This document shows positions 27,651 through 36,517 of a stretch of DNA of 64,000 nucleotides, piece after piece. The position numbers were made by a program, and so were the translations under genes. A model generated the notes under the pieces. That model did not search any database. It saw only the letters and a program-made list of their open reading frames with translations, and was not told the origin of the DNA. The stretch is from Caldilineaceae bacterium bin5 (lineage in GTDB: Bacteria; Chloroflexota; Anaerolineae; Caldilineales; Caldilineaceae), in the NCBI GenBank assembly GCA_002238445.1, contig MPML01000004.1, forward strand, positions 147,239 to 211,238. Direction: 5' to 3'. The number at the start of each line of letters is the position of its first letter. Positions within the stretch are counted from its first letter, which is position 1.

Positions 27651-28367
27651 TCATTCAGCGGTCGAACGATCTGGCCGACGCACCCGGCCTTTGGCAGAGT
27701 CAATGAAGGCGCGCACTTTGTCCGGGTCTTTGCAGCCCGGTTCAGATTCTACGCCGCTACTAACATCAACCCCCCATGGCTGCACCGACTCCACCGCGGC
27801 CGCTACATTCTGCGGCGTGAGGCCGCCCGCCAATACCAGGCGCGGGCATGTTTGCCTCACATCGGCGGCCGCGTTCCAGTCGGCTCTCTTGCCGGTACCG
27901 CCGTATTCATCAGGGTCGTAAGCGTCGATCAGGAGTTGCGGGCCGTCAGCCGGGCCCAAATCTGCATACCATTCGGCTTCGATACCGGCTTCGGCGGCGC
28001 TAGTGGGCCGCAGCGCCTTGAACCCGCGTCCGTGAAGCGCCTCAAGCATCGCCGGCGGCTCGTCGCCGTGAATCTGGGCGTAATCCAGACCGGCCTGCCG
28101 GATAGTCTCTTCAACCACATCCGAAGTCTCATTCACGAAGACGCCAATGAAACGGGGTCGCGTCCCCGTTTCTGAACCGGTAGCCGAACCAGCCGCAGAT
28201 GCCAGGAGATGCTCCGTCAAAGTGGCGGTGATCTTTCCTGCCGCCTCCGGCGTCACGTAGCGGGGAGACTTCTTGAAGAAGATGAAGCCCAAATAGTCGG
28301 CGCCGGCATTGGCCGCGCACAGGGCATCTTCGAAGTTGGTAATGCCACAGATTTTAACGCGCGTCAT
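27651..28367 (-). CDS. trpF: Phosphoribosylanthranilate isomerase
   Basis: Third step of Trp synthesis. 238 residues, TIM barrel. VKICGITNFEDA holds the catalytic Cys, LGFIFFKKSPRYV follows, and LAGGLTPQNV plus the GVDVSSGVE segment carry the phosphate-binding site and catalytic Asp. A small insertion around residues 70-80 is Gly/Ser/Ala-rich and not conserved. Confidence 0.94.
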   Translation of the reverse strand: MTRVKICGITNFEDALCAANAGADYLGFIFFKKSPRYVTPEAAGKITATLTEHLLASAAGSATGSETGTRPRFIGVFVNETSDVVEETIRQAGLDYAQIHGDEPPAMLEALHGRGFKALRPTSAAEAGIEAEWYADLGPADGPQLLIDAYDPDEYGGTGKRADWNAAADVRQTCPRLVLAGGLTPQNVAAAVESVQPWGVDVSSGVESEPGCKDPDKVRAFIDSAKGRVRRPDRSTAE

Positions 28368-28424
28368 CGTCTGTCCTGTAAAAATGCGCAGAAGTGCCTG
28401 AAAGAAGTCGAAACAGTTCCTCTG

Positions 28425-29156
28425 TCAGAATCCAATTTCGGCAACGCCAAGCAGCCATACGATCAGTGGTGCAATCGCGATACCGGGCAGGAGATTGGCG
28501 ACCCTGATCTTCTTCAACTCCAGCAGTGAAAGACCGATCCCAAGAATTATGACGCCCCCGGTGGCAGTCAGTTCGACAACCCACGGCGTTACGCGGCTAA
28601 TGTCGCCTAGTCCGCCGCCGATTCCCATTGCCAGCGCAGACAGCCCGCCTTGTACGAACGCCACCGTCCCGACACTGAGCAACACGCCCGGCCCTAGAGT
28701 GGCCGCAAAAGGGATGGCGGCAAAACCGTCCAAAGCGCTTTTTATCGCCAGCAACTCATAGTCGCCTATCAGACCGTCCTGAATGCTGCCAAGGATGGTC
28801 ATCGGCCCAACGCAGAAGATTAAACTGGAGGTGACAAAAGCCTGCGTCACGCTCCAACCTGCCACTCTGCCCTTGCCCAAAGCTCCGCCCCAGCGGGCTT
28901 CAGCCTGCTTGCCCAGCCAGTTCAGGCCGTCCTCAATGCGGATCAACTCGCCGAATATGCCCCCCGCCACAACGCTGAACAGGGGGATAAGAACATTCCC
29001 GGTCCCGCTGGCCATGACCACGCCGATAACCAGCACCATCAGTCCCAGCCCGTGCATGACCGTTTCCTGCACTTTCGCCGGCAGTCGATTGCCCAATATC
29101 GTTCCCACCGAGCCACCGATCAGGACGGCGATGATGTTGAGAACTGTACCGGTCAT
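28425..29156 (-). CDS. DUF554 family membrane protein
   Basis: 243 residues, about seven hydrophobic segments, recognisable as DUF554 by GGSVGTILGNRLP at the N-terminus and the ALDGFAAIPFAATLGPGVLLS and GGVIILGIGLSLLELKKIRVANLLPG stretches. Function of the family is not established; transport has been suggested. It lies inside the trp operon between trpC and trpF with gaps of about 50 bp, so a role in aromatic metabolite transport is possible but only inferred. Confidence 0.85.
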   Translation of the reverse strand: MTGTVLNIIAVLIGGSVGTILGNRLPAKVQETVMHGLGLMVLVIGVVMASGTGNVLIPLFSVVAGGIFGELIRIEDGLNWLGKQAEARWGGALGKGRVAGWSVTQAFVTSSLIFCVGPMTILGSIQDGLIGDYELLAIKSALDGFAAIPFAATLGPGVLLSVGTVAFVQGGLSALAMGIGGGLGDISRVTPWVVELTATGGVIILGIGLSLLELKKIRVANLLPGIAIAPLIVWLLGVAEIGF

Positions 29157-29205
29157 TTACGATGCGATCCGGGCTTGGGTAGATCCTTTCCCAAGAGGCT
29201 CTGAC

Positions 29206-30054
29206 TCACTGCTTTCCCGCCTGTACGAATTTGCTTACCTGTGCGCCCCGCTCCGCCTGGCGTAGTTTGCAGAAGCTTTCGCCCACCAGAATGGCATCGC
29301 AGCCCATTTCGGCCATGCGCTTCACATCGGCCGCGTTGCGGATTCCACTCTCACCGACCACGATTCTGTCCGTAGGAATCTGTTCTCGCAGCCGCGCCGT
29401 GGTTTCGATGTCGACGACGAAGGTCTTCAGATTGCGGTTGTTGACACCGATAATCTGCGCCCCTGCCGCCAGCGCTTGCTCCAGCTCGGCTTCGTCATGA
29501 ACTTCCACCAGCGCGCCCATTCCCAGTCGATTCGTCAGGAGCAGCAGTTCCCGCAGTTCGGCGCTCCCCAGCACGCCAACAATCAGAAGCAACGCATCCG
29601 CCCCGGCAGCTCGAGCCTCGTACACCTGATAGGGATGATAGATAAATTCCTTGCGCAGCAGCGGAATCGACAGGTTTTTCGCCTGCAAATGCTCACCGAT
29701 TTCAGCCAGATAGGCGACTTTCCCCTGAAAGAAACGGGAATCGGTCAGGCAGGAAATCGCTGCTGCGCCGCTGGCCGCATAGGTTTCGGCAATGGCTGTC
29801 GGCGACCAGTCCTTGGCAATCAAGCCCTTGGAGGGGCTTGCCCGCTTGACTTCGGCGATGAGGCTGGCCCCGCCTTCTGCTTTGAGCGCCTTAGCAAAAT
29901 CCATTGGCGGCTCGGCCACCGATGCAAACGCCTTGAGTTGCGCCAGGGGCACTTCCTCCATCTGGCGCGCCACCTCCTGGCGCTTCCAGGACATGATCTT
30001 TTCCAGAACCTGTCCTTTGTGTTTGCTGATGTCCAACTGCGAGAATTTTGCCAT
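29206..30054 (-). CDS. trpC: Indole-3-glycerol phosphate synthase
   Basis: Fourth step of Trp synthesis. About 282 residues. LIAEVKRASPSKGLI carries the catalytic Lys, PLLRKEFIYHPYQVYEARAAGADALLLI and IGVNNRNLKTF are family motifs, and VGESGIRNAADV binds phosphate. The ATG at 30054 (MAKFSQ) is preferred; upstream in-frame codons lie inside trpD. It starts 7 bp after the trpD stop. Confidence 0.95.
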   Translation of the reverse strand: MAKFSQLDISKHKGQVLEKIMSWKRQEVARQMEEVPLAQLKAFASVAEPPMDFAKALKAEGGASLIAEVKRASPSKGLIAKDWSPTAIAETYAASGAAAISCLTDSRFFQGKVAYLAEIGEHLQAKNLSIPLLRKEFIYHPYQVYEARAAGADALLLIVGVLGSAELRELLLLTNRLGMGALVEVHDEAELEQALAAGAQIIGVNNRNLKTFVVDIETTARLREQIPTDRIVVGESGIRNAADVKRMAEMGCDAILVGESFCKLRQAERGAQVSKFVQAGKQ

Positions 30055-30061
30055 TGTCCTG

Positions 30062-31108
30062 CTACTCACCGCTGTAGCTCTGTGTCTTCTCGATAAATCT
30101 GTCCAGCGCATTCTGCGCCGCGCCGCTGTCTATCGCCTGCGCCGCTGCAACCAGCCCTGATTTCCAGTCACCATTCTCGGTGGCGAGCGCAGCCGCCGCA
30201 TTCAATAGTACCACATCCCGCTTGGGGCCGTGCAGTTCCCCGCTGAGGATTCCACGCGTGATGGCAGCGTTCACGGCCGCGTCTCCACCAACCAGGTCGT
30301 CCAATGCTGCCGGCGAGAGGCCGAGATCAGACGCCGACAATTGGCTTTCCCAGACTTCATCGTTGCGTAGATGGCTGATCCGGTTGACGCCGGTTGTGGT
30401 TAGTTCATCTACACCTCGCCCGTCATCGGTAGTTCCGTGAACGACAAACGCTGCCGTGCTTCCCATCTCCCCCAGCACCTGCGCCATCGGCGAGGTCAGA
30501 TTAGGGCTGGGCACGCCGATCACCTGATGGGTAGCGTTGGCCGGGTTTGTCAGCGGGCCAAGGATGTTGAAGACAGTGCGCGTCGCAAGCTCCCTGCGCG
30601 GGCCGATTGCGTATCGCATCGCCGGGTGGTAAAGCGGCGCGAACAGGAAGCCGATGCCCACGTCCTCAATGCACTCTGCCACCTGCTCTGGCCCCAGATC
30701 CAGCTTGACGCCCAACTCCTCCAGAACATCGGCGCTGCCGCACTGGCTGCTGGCGGACCGGTTGCCATGCTTGGCGACCTTTTCGCCCGCACCAGCCGCA
30801 ACGAAAGCTACGGTCGTGCTGATGTTGAAGGTGCCCGTCTGGTCGCCTCCCGTGCCGCAGGTGTCCAGCAAACGCTGGCCGTTCAGATTGGGCCGCACCT
30901 GTACGGCGACGCGTTTCATCGCCCGCGCGCAGCCGGTAATTTCTGCGACGCTCTCGCCCTTCTGGCGCAGCGCCGCCAGGAACGCGCCAATCTGTGCGTC
31001 TGTCGCCTCTCCGCCCATGATCTGTGTCATCGCCGCGTCGGCCGCATCGGCGCTCAGATCCTGCCCATCGAAAACTGTTTCCAGAGCTTCATGTATATGT
31101 GATGCCAT
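30062..31108 (-). CDS. trpD: Anthranilate phosphoribosyltransferase
   Basis: Second step of Trp synthesis. 348 residues. The PRPP-binding DTCGTGGDQTGTFNIST and KHGNRSASSQCGSADVLE motifs are intact, followed by FLFAPLYHPAMRY and RRELATRTVFNILGPLTNPA. Not fused to TrpG, which is a separate gene upstream. Confidence 0.96.
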   Translation of the reverse strand: MASHIHEALETVFDGQDLSADAADAAMTQIMGGEATDAQIGAFLAALRQKGESVAEITGCARAMKRVAVQVRPNLNGQRLLDTCGTGGDQTGTFNISTTVAFVAAGAGEKVAKHGNRSASSQCGSADVLEELGVKLDLGPEQVAECIEDVGIGFLFAPLYHPAMRYAIGPRRELATRTVFNILGPLTNPANATHQVIGVPSPNLTSPMAQVLGEMGSTAAFVVHGTTDDGRGVDELTTTGVNRISHLRNDEVWESQLSASDLGLSPAALDDLVGGDAAVNAAITRGILSGELHGPKRDVVLLNAAAALATENGDWKSGLVAAAQAIDSGAAQNALDRFIEKTQSYSGE

Positions 31109-31166
31109 GCGTCATTCTCCTATAGTGTCGAACGGTTCCAGTGGCCCTGCCGCAGAGTGAGACAGT

Positions 31167-32273
31167 TCAACAGTCTGTTGTTGCCTTTGAAGGCCGCGCG
31201 GGCAACTGAAAGGTCATCAAGTGTCCAATTTCATCGGCCAGCAGCGCCTCATCCGTCTCGTTCAAGGGCGCCAGCCCCCAAAATGTCAGCGAGCGGCGCA
31301 CGGCGACCGTCAATGCGGCGATGAGAAAGGTGCCGTAATCCGTCAGACGTTGCCCCTCTGAATCCGTGCCCGACAGGACTGGCGCCGGCCCTTGTCTGAT
31401 ACCTTCCAACAGGTAAGTTACCGCCTGAAAGTTGAACAGCCGCATGTATAGTTCAACTCGCGGCGACAGACCGGGTTCGGCATTGGCTGCAAAATACAAA
31501 TCTCGCCATCCGGCTCTGTCGTCCTCTGACCAGTCGTCTCCCCCGTAAAATAGAAAGCGGGCGATCTCCTGGGCCGGGTCTCCCAACCCGAAAAACTCCC
31601 AGTCCACGAGTATGGCCCGCCCCCTGTCGAACAGGGCGTTTTCCGCAGTCAAATCTCCGTGGATTGGCGCCGCCGGCGTCTCTCCCAGCAAGGGCAGCGC
31701 CTCATTCATCAGGCGGTGCGTTGCCGCCCACAGTATGGAAAGAAGCTCTTTCAGCAGCGGCGCCGGGGCAGCCGATACCCACTCGCGTAGCGGAGCCTCC
31801 CCCGCCTGCCATACCTGCCAAAATGTAAGCAGATTGAAGGGATGCGGGCTGAATCGCTGCACTGCATCACTTTCAGTGCGGTGGACCCGGGCCACGGCCT
31901 CGGCGAGCGCAATTCGGTGGAGGCCGTCCGCAAGCGACAGCTCTCCGCCCTCCGCCCAGCGGTAGACGAGTATCTGGCTGGGCAGTCCGTGAGGATAGCG
32001 ATCATACCAGAGCGGCTCCGGCGCCAGCCCTGCCGCGGCAAACTGATCCTGGCCGCGGAACTGGCGGCGGCTGCGCGCCTGGCCGGCATCGGTAAACATT
32101 TTCACCACGGCGTCCGTGCCGTCGCCGCCGCGCACTCGCCAAAGCAAATTGTCGCGCCCCTGCCAGTGATCCATTACCGTTACTTCCTGACCGAGAAAGC
32201 GGCTGGAGGCGGCGCCGGTAAGATAACTGTGTACGGCCTGTGTCCACTGGCTCATGCCGTTTCCGCCAATCAC
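31167..32273 (-). CDS. APH/choline-kinase family phosphotransferase
   Basis: Protein-kinase-like small-molecule kinase, 368 residues. The N-lobe has VVKMFTDAG with a candidate ATP lysine, the catalytic loop is PIHGDLTAENALF (about residues 217-229) and the metal-binding segment is LVDWEFFGLGDP. The substrate is unknown; resistance function should not be assumed. GTG at 32273 overlaps the trpG stop (GTGA); an ATG six codons later is an alternative. It is embedded between trpG and trpD and is probably co-regulated by the Trp T-box. Confidence 0.82.
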   Translation of the reverse strand: MIGGNGMSQWTQAVHSYLTGAASSRFLGQEVTVMDHWQGRDNLLWRVRGGDGTDAVVKMFTDAGQARSRRQFRGQDQFAAAGLAPEPLWYDRYPHGLPSQILVYRWAEGGELSLADGLHRIALAEAVARVHRTESDAVQRFSPHPFNLLTFWQVWQAGEAPLREWVSAAPAPLLKELLSILWAATHRLMNEALPLLGETPAAPIHGDLTAENALFDRGRAILVDWEFFGLGDPAQEIARFLFYGGDDWSEDDRAGWRDLYFAANAEPGLSPRVELYMRLFNFQAVTYLLEGIRQGPAPVLSGTDSEGQRLTDYGTFLIAALTVAVRRSLTFWGLAPLNETDEALLADEIGHLMTFQLPARPSKATTDC

Positions 32274-32866
32274 ACATTCAGGAAGTTACGCAACAGATCG
32301 TGCCCGTATTGCGTCAGGATGCTCTCAGGATGAAACTGTACGCCAAATACGGGTTTGGAGCGGTGCTGCACGCCCATAAGCTCGCCCTCGGCAGTATGGG
32401 CGGTTGCCTCCAAATCCGAAGGCAGAGGCTCCTCGACAATCAGACTGTGGTAGCGCGTGGCGGTAAATGGGCTTGGAATCCCCTGGAAGAGGGTCGTCCC
32501 CTTATGATGAATCGGGCTGACCTTGCCGTGCATCAGCCGCGGCGCCCGCTCGACGTTGCCGCCGTGAACGTGCCCAATGCACTGTTGGCCGAGACACACA
32601 CCCAGGATGGGCGTCCGGTCTCCCATGTGGCGGATTACGTCATTGCTGACACCGCTGTCCTGCTGAGGCGTGCCCGGGCCGGGGCTGATGATAACATGAC
32701 TCGGGCTCCTATCGACCAGCTCCTCGACGTCGATGGCATCGTTGCGCCATACCTGTATGCGGTTGGCCTCCTCCCCGCCGGACAAGGGAGTCTCGTTGAC
32801 GATTTCACCCAAAAACTGTACCAGATTGTACGTGAAACTATCGTAATTGTCGATGACGGCGATCAT
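32270..32866 (-). CDS. trpG: Anthranilate synthase component II (glutamine amidotransferase)
   Basis: Supplies ammonia to TrpE. 198 residues, class I amidotransferase. VIDNYDSFTYNLVQFLGE start, ISPGPGTPQQ oxyanion-strand region, nucleophile Cys in GVCLGQQ, and the catalytic His/Glu in FGVQFHPESI. It starts 27 bp after trpS and its stop overlaps the next start. Confidence 0.95.
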   Translation of the reverse strand: MIAVIDNYDSFTYNLVQFLGEIVNETPLSGGEEANRIQVWRNDAIDVEELVDRSPSHVIISPGPGTPQQDSGVSNDVIRHMGDRTPILGVCLGQQCIGHVHGGNVERAPRLMHGKVSPIHHKGTTLFQGIPSPFTATRYHSLIVEEPLPSDLEATAHTAEGELMGVQHRSKPVFGVQFHPESILTQYGHDLLRNFLNV

Positions 32867-32893
32867 GGCCCCGCTCCTTTTTTTGACTCCGGC

Positions 32894-33949
32894 TTAAGCC
32901 TTGGCCAGCCTTTTCTGGCGGCGCTCATTCGAACGACGTATGCGGTTCCAGACACCGGTCAAGCCCATCGCCTTCTTCATCTCCATCAGCGTAGACCTGG
33001 CCTCTTCTTGTGCCCGCTGCGTTCCCTCGTATATCAACTGGTCGGTGAATCCGGTCTGTTCGGCGTAGAATGCCCGCCGTTCACGGATCGGTTCAAGGAA
33101 GTTCTCCAGTGCATTGAATAGCTTGGTTTTCACCTCGACATCGCCGACAGCGCCCTGCCGGTATCGGGTCTTAAGATCTTCCACTTCCTCTTTGTCAGGG
33201 TTGAAAGTGTCGTGATAGCTGAAGACCGGGTTGCCCTCGACCGTGCCCGGGATGTCTGCGCGAATGCGATTCGGGTCAGTGTACATGCTCATAACCCGTT
33301 TTTTGACCGCGGCCGAGTCGTCGCTGAGAAGGATCGCATTGCCCAGGCTCTTGCTCATCTTGGCCTGCCCGTCGGTGCCGACGAGCGTGCCGCCGACGAT
33401 GTAGGCGTCCGGCAGGGGGAAGACTTCGTCATAGGCGTTATTGAAGCGGCGGGCAATCTGACGGCTGATTTCGATGTGTGATTCGTTGTCCTTGCCCACC
33501 GGCACCAGATGCGCACGCGGCATCAGGATGTCGGCGGCCTGCAACACAGGGTAACCGAGCAGGTTATAGGGCATCTGCTCCATCTCAGCCGCGGCAGCCA
33601 TATCCTTGATCGTGGGCAACTGCTGCAAACGTTCAACCGTCACCATGCCGCTTAGGATCAACTGCATTTCGTAGATCTCATGCACAGCAGACTGCAGATA
33701 GAACGATGTCTTTTCCGGATCGATACCAATCGCCAGGTGATCGAGAACGATTTCGCGGGCATTTTCGCCGATCTGCGCGATGTCCTCTTTGGTCGGCTTA
33801 GTCGTCAGCATATGGAGGTCGGCGATGATGAAGAAGCATTCATACTCCTCCTGGAACGCCAGCCGGTATTGTAAGCTGCCCACATAGTGGCCCAAGTGCA
33901 GTTTCCCAGTCGGGCGGTCGCCGGTAAGAATGCGTTTTCTTTGTGTCAT
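32894..33949 (-). CDS. trpS: Tryptophanyl-tRNA synthetase
   Basis: Class I aminoacyl-tRNA synthetase charging tRNA-Trp, about 351 residues. The HIGH-type motif appears as [10 protein letters not shown] and the KMSKS motif as [11 protein letters not shown]. The ATG at 33949 has a GGAG site; seven codons further upstream is a less likely alternative. Its place directly after trpE under a Trp T-box means the sensor (uncharged tRNA-Trp) controls both synthesis and charging. Confidence 0.95.
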   Translation of the reverse strand: MTQRKRILTGDRPTGKLHLGHYVGSLQYRLAFQEEYECFFIIADLHMLTTKPTKEDIAQIGENAREIVLDHLAIGIDPEKTSFYLQSAVHEIYEMQLILSGMVTVERLQQLPTIKDMAAAAEMEQMPYNLLGYPVLQAADILMPRAHLVPVGKDNESHIEISRQIARRFNNAYDEVFPLPDAYIVGGTLVGTDGQAKMSKSLGNAILLSDDSAAVKKRVMSMYTDPNRIRADIPGTVEGNPVFSYHDTFNPDKEEVEDLKTRYRQGAVGDVEVKTKLFNALENFLEPIRERRAFYAEQTGFTDQLIYEGTQRAQEEARSTLMEMKKAMGLTGVWNRIRRSNERRQKRLAKA

Positions 33950-34003
33950 TTTTCGCTCCAGGATTCGCATGAAGGAAGTGAATATTTCGGCTTTCGCAAA
34001 GTC

Positions 34004-35545
34004 TTAGTCATCTAATCCCTCTTCGGCTCGCTTGACAGCAGCGGAGAGGGCCCTGGCCTTGTTCAGCGTTTCTTCCCATTCATAGGTGGGGTCGCTGTCG
34101 GCGACGACGCCGCCTCCCGCTTGCAGGTAGCAGGTCTTGCCCTGCATTACGATCGTCCGGATAGCGATGCAGGTGTCCATCGCGCCGTCGTAGTCGATGT
34201 AGCCGACTGCGCCGGCATACAGCCCGCGCCGCCGCCCCTCCAATTCTTCAATGATCTCCATGGCCCGCACTTTAGGCGCGCCGCTTACGGTCCCGGCAGG
34301 GAAGGTCGCTTTCAGCAAGCTGATGGCGTCGTGGCCGGGCGCCAGTTCGCCCTGTACATCGCTGACGATATGCATGACATGGCTGTACCGTTCGATAACC
34401 ATCATTTCCGGCACTTTGACGGTGCCATAGTCGCATACCCGGCCCAAATCGTTGCGCCCAAGATCGACCAGCATCACGTGTTCCGCCCGCTCCTTGGGAT
34501 CGTTCAACAGTCCTTCCGCCAGGGCGTCGTCCTCGGCTGCAGTCTGACCCCGCCAGCGGGTGCCAGCGATCGGGTGCAGGAACGCACGGCCGTCTTCGAG
34601 CATGACGTGCATTTCCGGGCTCGATCCGATAATCCACAACGGCTCATCACTTCCGGACTTCTCCTCCAGGCCGGCAACTCCGTTGAATTCCAGAAAGTAC
34701 ATATAAGGTGACGGGTTCAACATGCGCAGCGCGCGGTAGATCGTGAAAGGCTCCGCGTCTGTCGACCGGCTCAGCCGCTGGCTGGGCACAACCTGAAATA
34801 TGTCGCCGGCAGCGATATACTCTTTTGCTCTGCATACAACATCCTCGTATTCCTCCTTGGTGAAGTTGCTGCTCCACTCTGCATCGCCGTCAACTCGAGG
34901 ACTCTTCGGCGGTGTGAGCGGCTGGCGCAGGTCGCTGACAATCGCGTCAATGCGAGCGACGGCGTCAGTGTAGGCTTCCTGAACCTGTTCGACCGAAGGC
35001 GAGCCCTGCCCATCGATTCTCATGTTGGCGATGACCAGCAGCTTGTGCTGAACATGGTCGAAGACCACAAGGTTGTCGCTGAAGAGCAGCAGCATGTCCG
35101 GGATGCCCAGTTTCCTTTGTGCCGTGGTCGGCAGGCGCTCAATGAAGCGCACCGTATCGTAACCGAAATAGCCGACCGCGCCGCCGGAAAAGCGCGGCAG
35201 CCCCGGCACCTCCACCGGACAGCGATCGGCCAATAGGTCGCGCACTGCTTCGAAAGGGTCGCCTTCCCTGCGTTCCAACTCGGCGCCGTCGGCCCCGCCA
35301 ATCACCATCTGGTCTCCCTGAGCGCACAAGGTCAATGGCGGACGCACACCAAGGAAGCTGTACCGGCCCACCTGCTCCCCTTTCTCAACCGATTCCAGCA
35401 GAAAGGAGGGGCCGCCGTTCCGTAACTTCAGATAGACCGAGACCGGTGTTTCCAGGTCGGCCGGCAATTCCCTGAATACCGGGATCGTATTGCCCCTTGC
35501 CGCATACTCCTGTACTTCCTCCTGTGAAGGACTGTAAGTTGCCAT
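34004..35545 (-). CDS. trpE: Anthranilate synthase component I
   Basis: Converts chorismate to anthranilate with TrpG. 513 residues. The Trp feedback motif LLES is present at residues 49-52, so allosteric inhibition is expected. The catalytic chorismate-binding domain shows PSPYMYFLEF, HPIAGTRWRG, AEHVMLVDLGRNDLGRV, GTVSGAPKVRAMEIIEELE and a C-terminal QAGGGVVADSDPTYEW. First gene of the leftward operon, about 50 bp after the T-box terminator. Confidence 0.96.
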   Translation of the reverse strand: MATYSPSQEEVQEYAARGNTIPVFRELPADLETPVSVYLKLRNGGPSFLLESVEKGEQVGRYSFLGVRPPLTLCAQGDQMVIGGADGAELERREGDPFEAVRDLLADRCPVEVPGLPRFSGGAVGYFGYDTVRFIERLPTTAQRKLGIPDMLLLFSDNLVVFDHVQHKLLVIANMRIDGQGSPSVEQVQEAYTDAVARIDAIVSDLRQPLTPPKSPRVDGDAEWSSNFTKEEYEDVVCRAKEYIAAGDIFQVVPSQRLSRSTDAEPFTIYRALRMLNPSPYMYFLEFNGVAGLEEKSGSDEPLWIIGSSPEMHVMLEDGRAFLHPIAGTRWRGQTAAEDDALAEGLLNDPKERAEHVMLVDLGRNDLGRVCDYGTVKVPEMMVIERYSHVMHIVSDVQGELAPGHDAISLLKATFPAGTVSGAPKVRAMEIIEELEGRRRGLYAGAVGYIDYDGAMDTCIAIRTIVMQGKTCYLQAGGGVVADSDPTYEWEETLNKARALSAAVKRAEEGLDD

Positions 35546-35592
35546 GGTCTATCTCCTGATCTCCCTTATCCTGACCTATCTGCCTGGCTAAC

Positions 35593-35646
35593 AAAAAAGC
35601 CCCGTCTCCAATGGCAAAGATCGCTCTCTGCTCTTGGGGACGAGGC
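35593..35646 (-). terminator. T-box-controlled terminator before trpE
   Basis: Arms 35636-35646 and 35599-35609 form an 11-position stem (one mismatch, one G-U), followed leftward by six T (35598-35593). It lies immediately after the T-box sequence and is the regulated terminator of the riboswitch. Confidence 0.85.
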
Positions 35647-36010
35647 CTGTAAAGACGCCCGCGGTGCCACCCTGTTTAGACCGGCTCACAGTAGGCAACA
35701 AAAAATCCCTTGCATGAAACGCAAGGGATGCCTGCACCAGTCTCACTCATCGCGGCCAGTTGATCTCGCATAATAACGGATCTGTCTGAGCCGCGGCGCC
35801 CTGATAACGGTGGCGTCTCCGGGACCGGCTAGTTAGTGGTAATACATCTGGGCTGATCGCCACAGGTGGTAACGTTCCCACTGTTCGCCGTCCGACTCCC
35901 CGGTCCATTCACACTCTGCGCTGTTGTCCCGTTTCCACCAGTCCGGGACTCTCTGGAACTCGCTCTGAGCGCTACTATTCCGGTTCACGGTCGTTTGTGT
36001 TCATTTGTCA
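35593..36010 (-). promoter_or_regulatory. T-box riboswitch, tRNA-Trp specificity
   Basis: Leader of the trp operon. The T-box sequence AGGGTGGCACCGCGG is at 35673-35659 and matches the family consensus. A specifier context GAA-UGG lies at 35910-35905, giving the Trp codon. A nine-pair hairpin with loop (35729-35705) followed by a T run fits stem III. Known T-boxes bind uncharged tRNA through the specifier and the T-box, forming an antiterminator instead of the terminator at 35646-35593. Expected effect: expression of trpE-trpS-trpG and the rest when tRNA-Trp is uncharged. The full Stem I fold was not computed. Confidence 0.93.
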
Positions 36011-36016
36011 CAGAGC

Positions 36017-36045
36017 AGTATACGCCGCCTGCGCCAATCTGTCAA
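36017..36045 (-). promoter_or_regulatory. Near-consensus sigma70 promoter of the trp T-box operon
   Basis: Read leftward: TTGACA (36045-36040), exactly 17 bases, TATACT (36022-36017). Transcription would begin near 36010, just upstream of the T-box Stem I. Both hexamers are close to consensus, which suits an operon controlled by attenuation rather than initiation. Confidence 0.85.
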
Positions 36046-36223
36046 TTTGCATACTGGCTAATTCCTGGTGTGTCCCATAATTCAGGGCGATGATGGTGCA
36101 ACTCCTTGACCGTGCGCTAATGTCTGAATCAGGATTTTCTGTATATGGGGATTATCAGGATTTCAACCCGCCTCGCCCGCTCCTGGTATAAGATACCGGA
36201 TATGTTGAGAAACGCGCCGATTT

Positions 36224-36506
36224 GTAACTACGAAGCCACAGTACCTGACCAGCCAGTCATCCTTGGAACCATTCAGGCTCAAGGAGACGCAACTGGTGTA
36301 CAGCCGCCGTCATGCTCGCCAGCCGACACGTTGCGATGAAGGCACACGGTCGGTGAGGGATGGTTTTGGAGGGGGGCGTTGCGGGGGCGCAGCCCCTGCA
36401 CAAGGGAGGGCCGAAGGCCCGACCGCCAAAAATATACCAGTGAGGGGAGAAAGAACACCTTTGCTCGCCTCATTCAGGGGTGCGAATCAGTTTCGGCTGA
36501 GTAGTT
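36224..36506. mobile_element. MITE-like element, copy A (283 bp)
   Basis: Non-coding element with imperfect terminal inverted repeats (GTAACTACGAAGCCACAG at the left; the right end reads GGCTGAGTAGTT). It is flanked by near-identical duplications of the target, 36214-36223 and 36507-36517 (GCGCCGATTT against GCGCCGAATTT). The interior has two GC-rich hairpins, one around GGGGCGCAGCCCC and one around GGGCCGAAGGCCC. Copies B and C in this window share both ends and core. An ORF running through it is not considered real. Confidence 0.82.
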
Positions 36507-36517
36507 GCGCCGAATTT

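Noticed and set aside
26997..28175. 392-codon ORF on the plus strand
   Set aside because: Antisense of aroC and trpF, both certain; Arg/Pro-rich translation typical of a shadow frame.
31167..32273. Aminoglycoside resistance gene
   Set aside because: The kinase fold is shared by many small-molecule kinases, and its place inside a trp operon argues against a resistance role.
35705..35729. Hairpin plus T run taken as an ordinary terminator upstream of trpE
   Set aside because: It sits between Stem I and the T-box sequence, where T-box leaders normally have stem III, so it is treated as part of the riboswitch.
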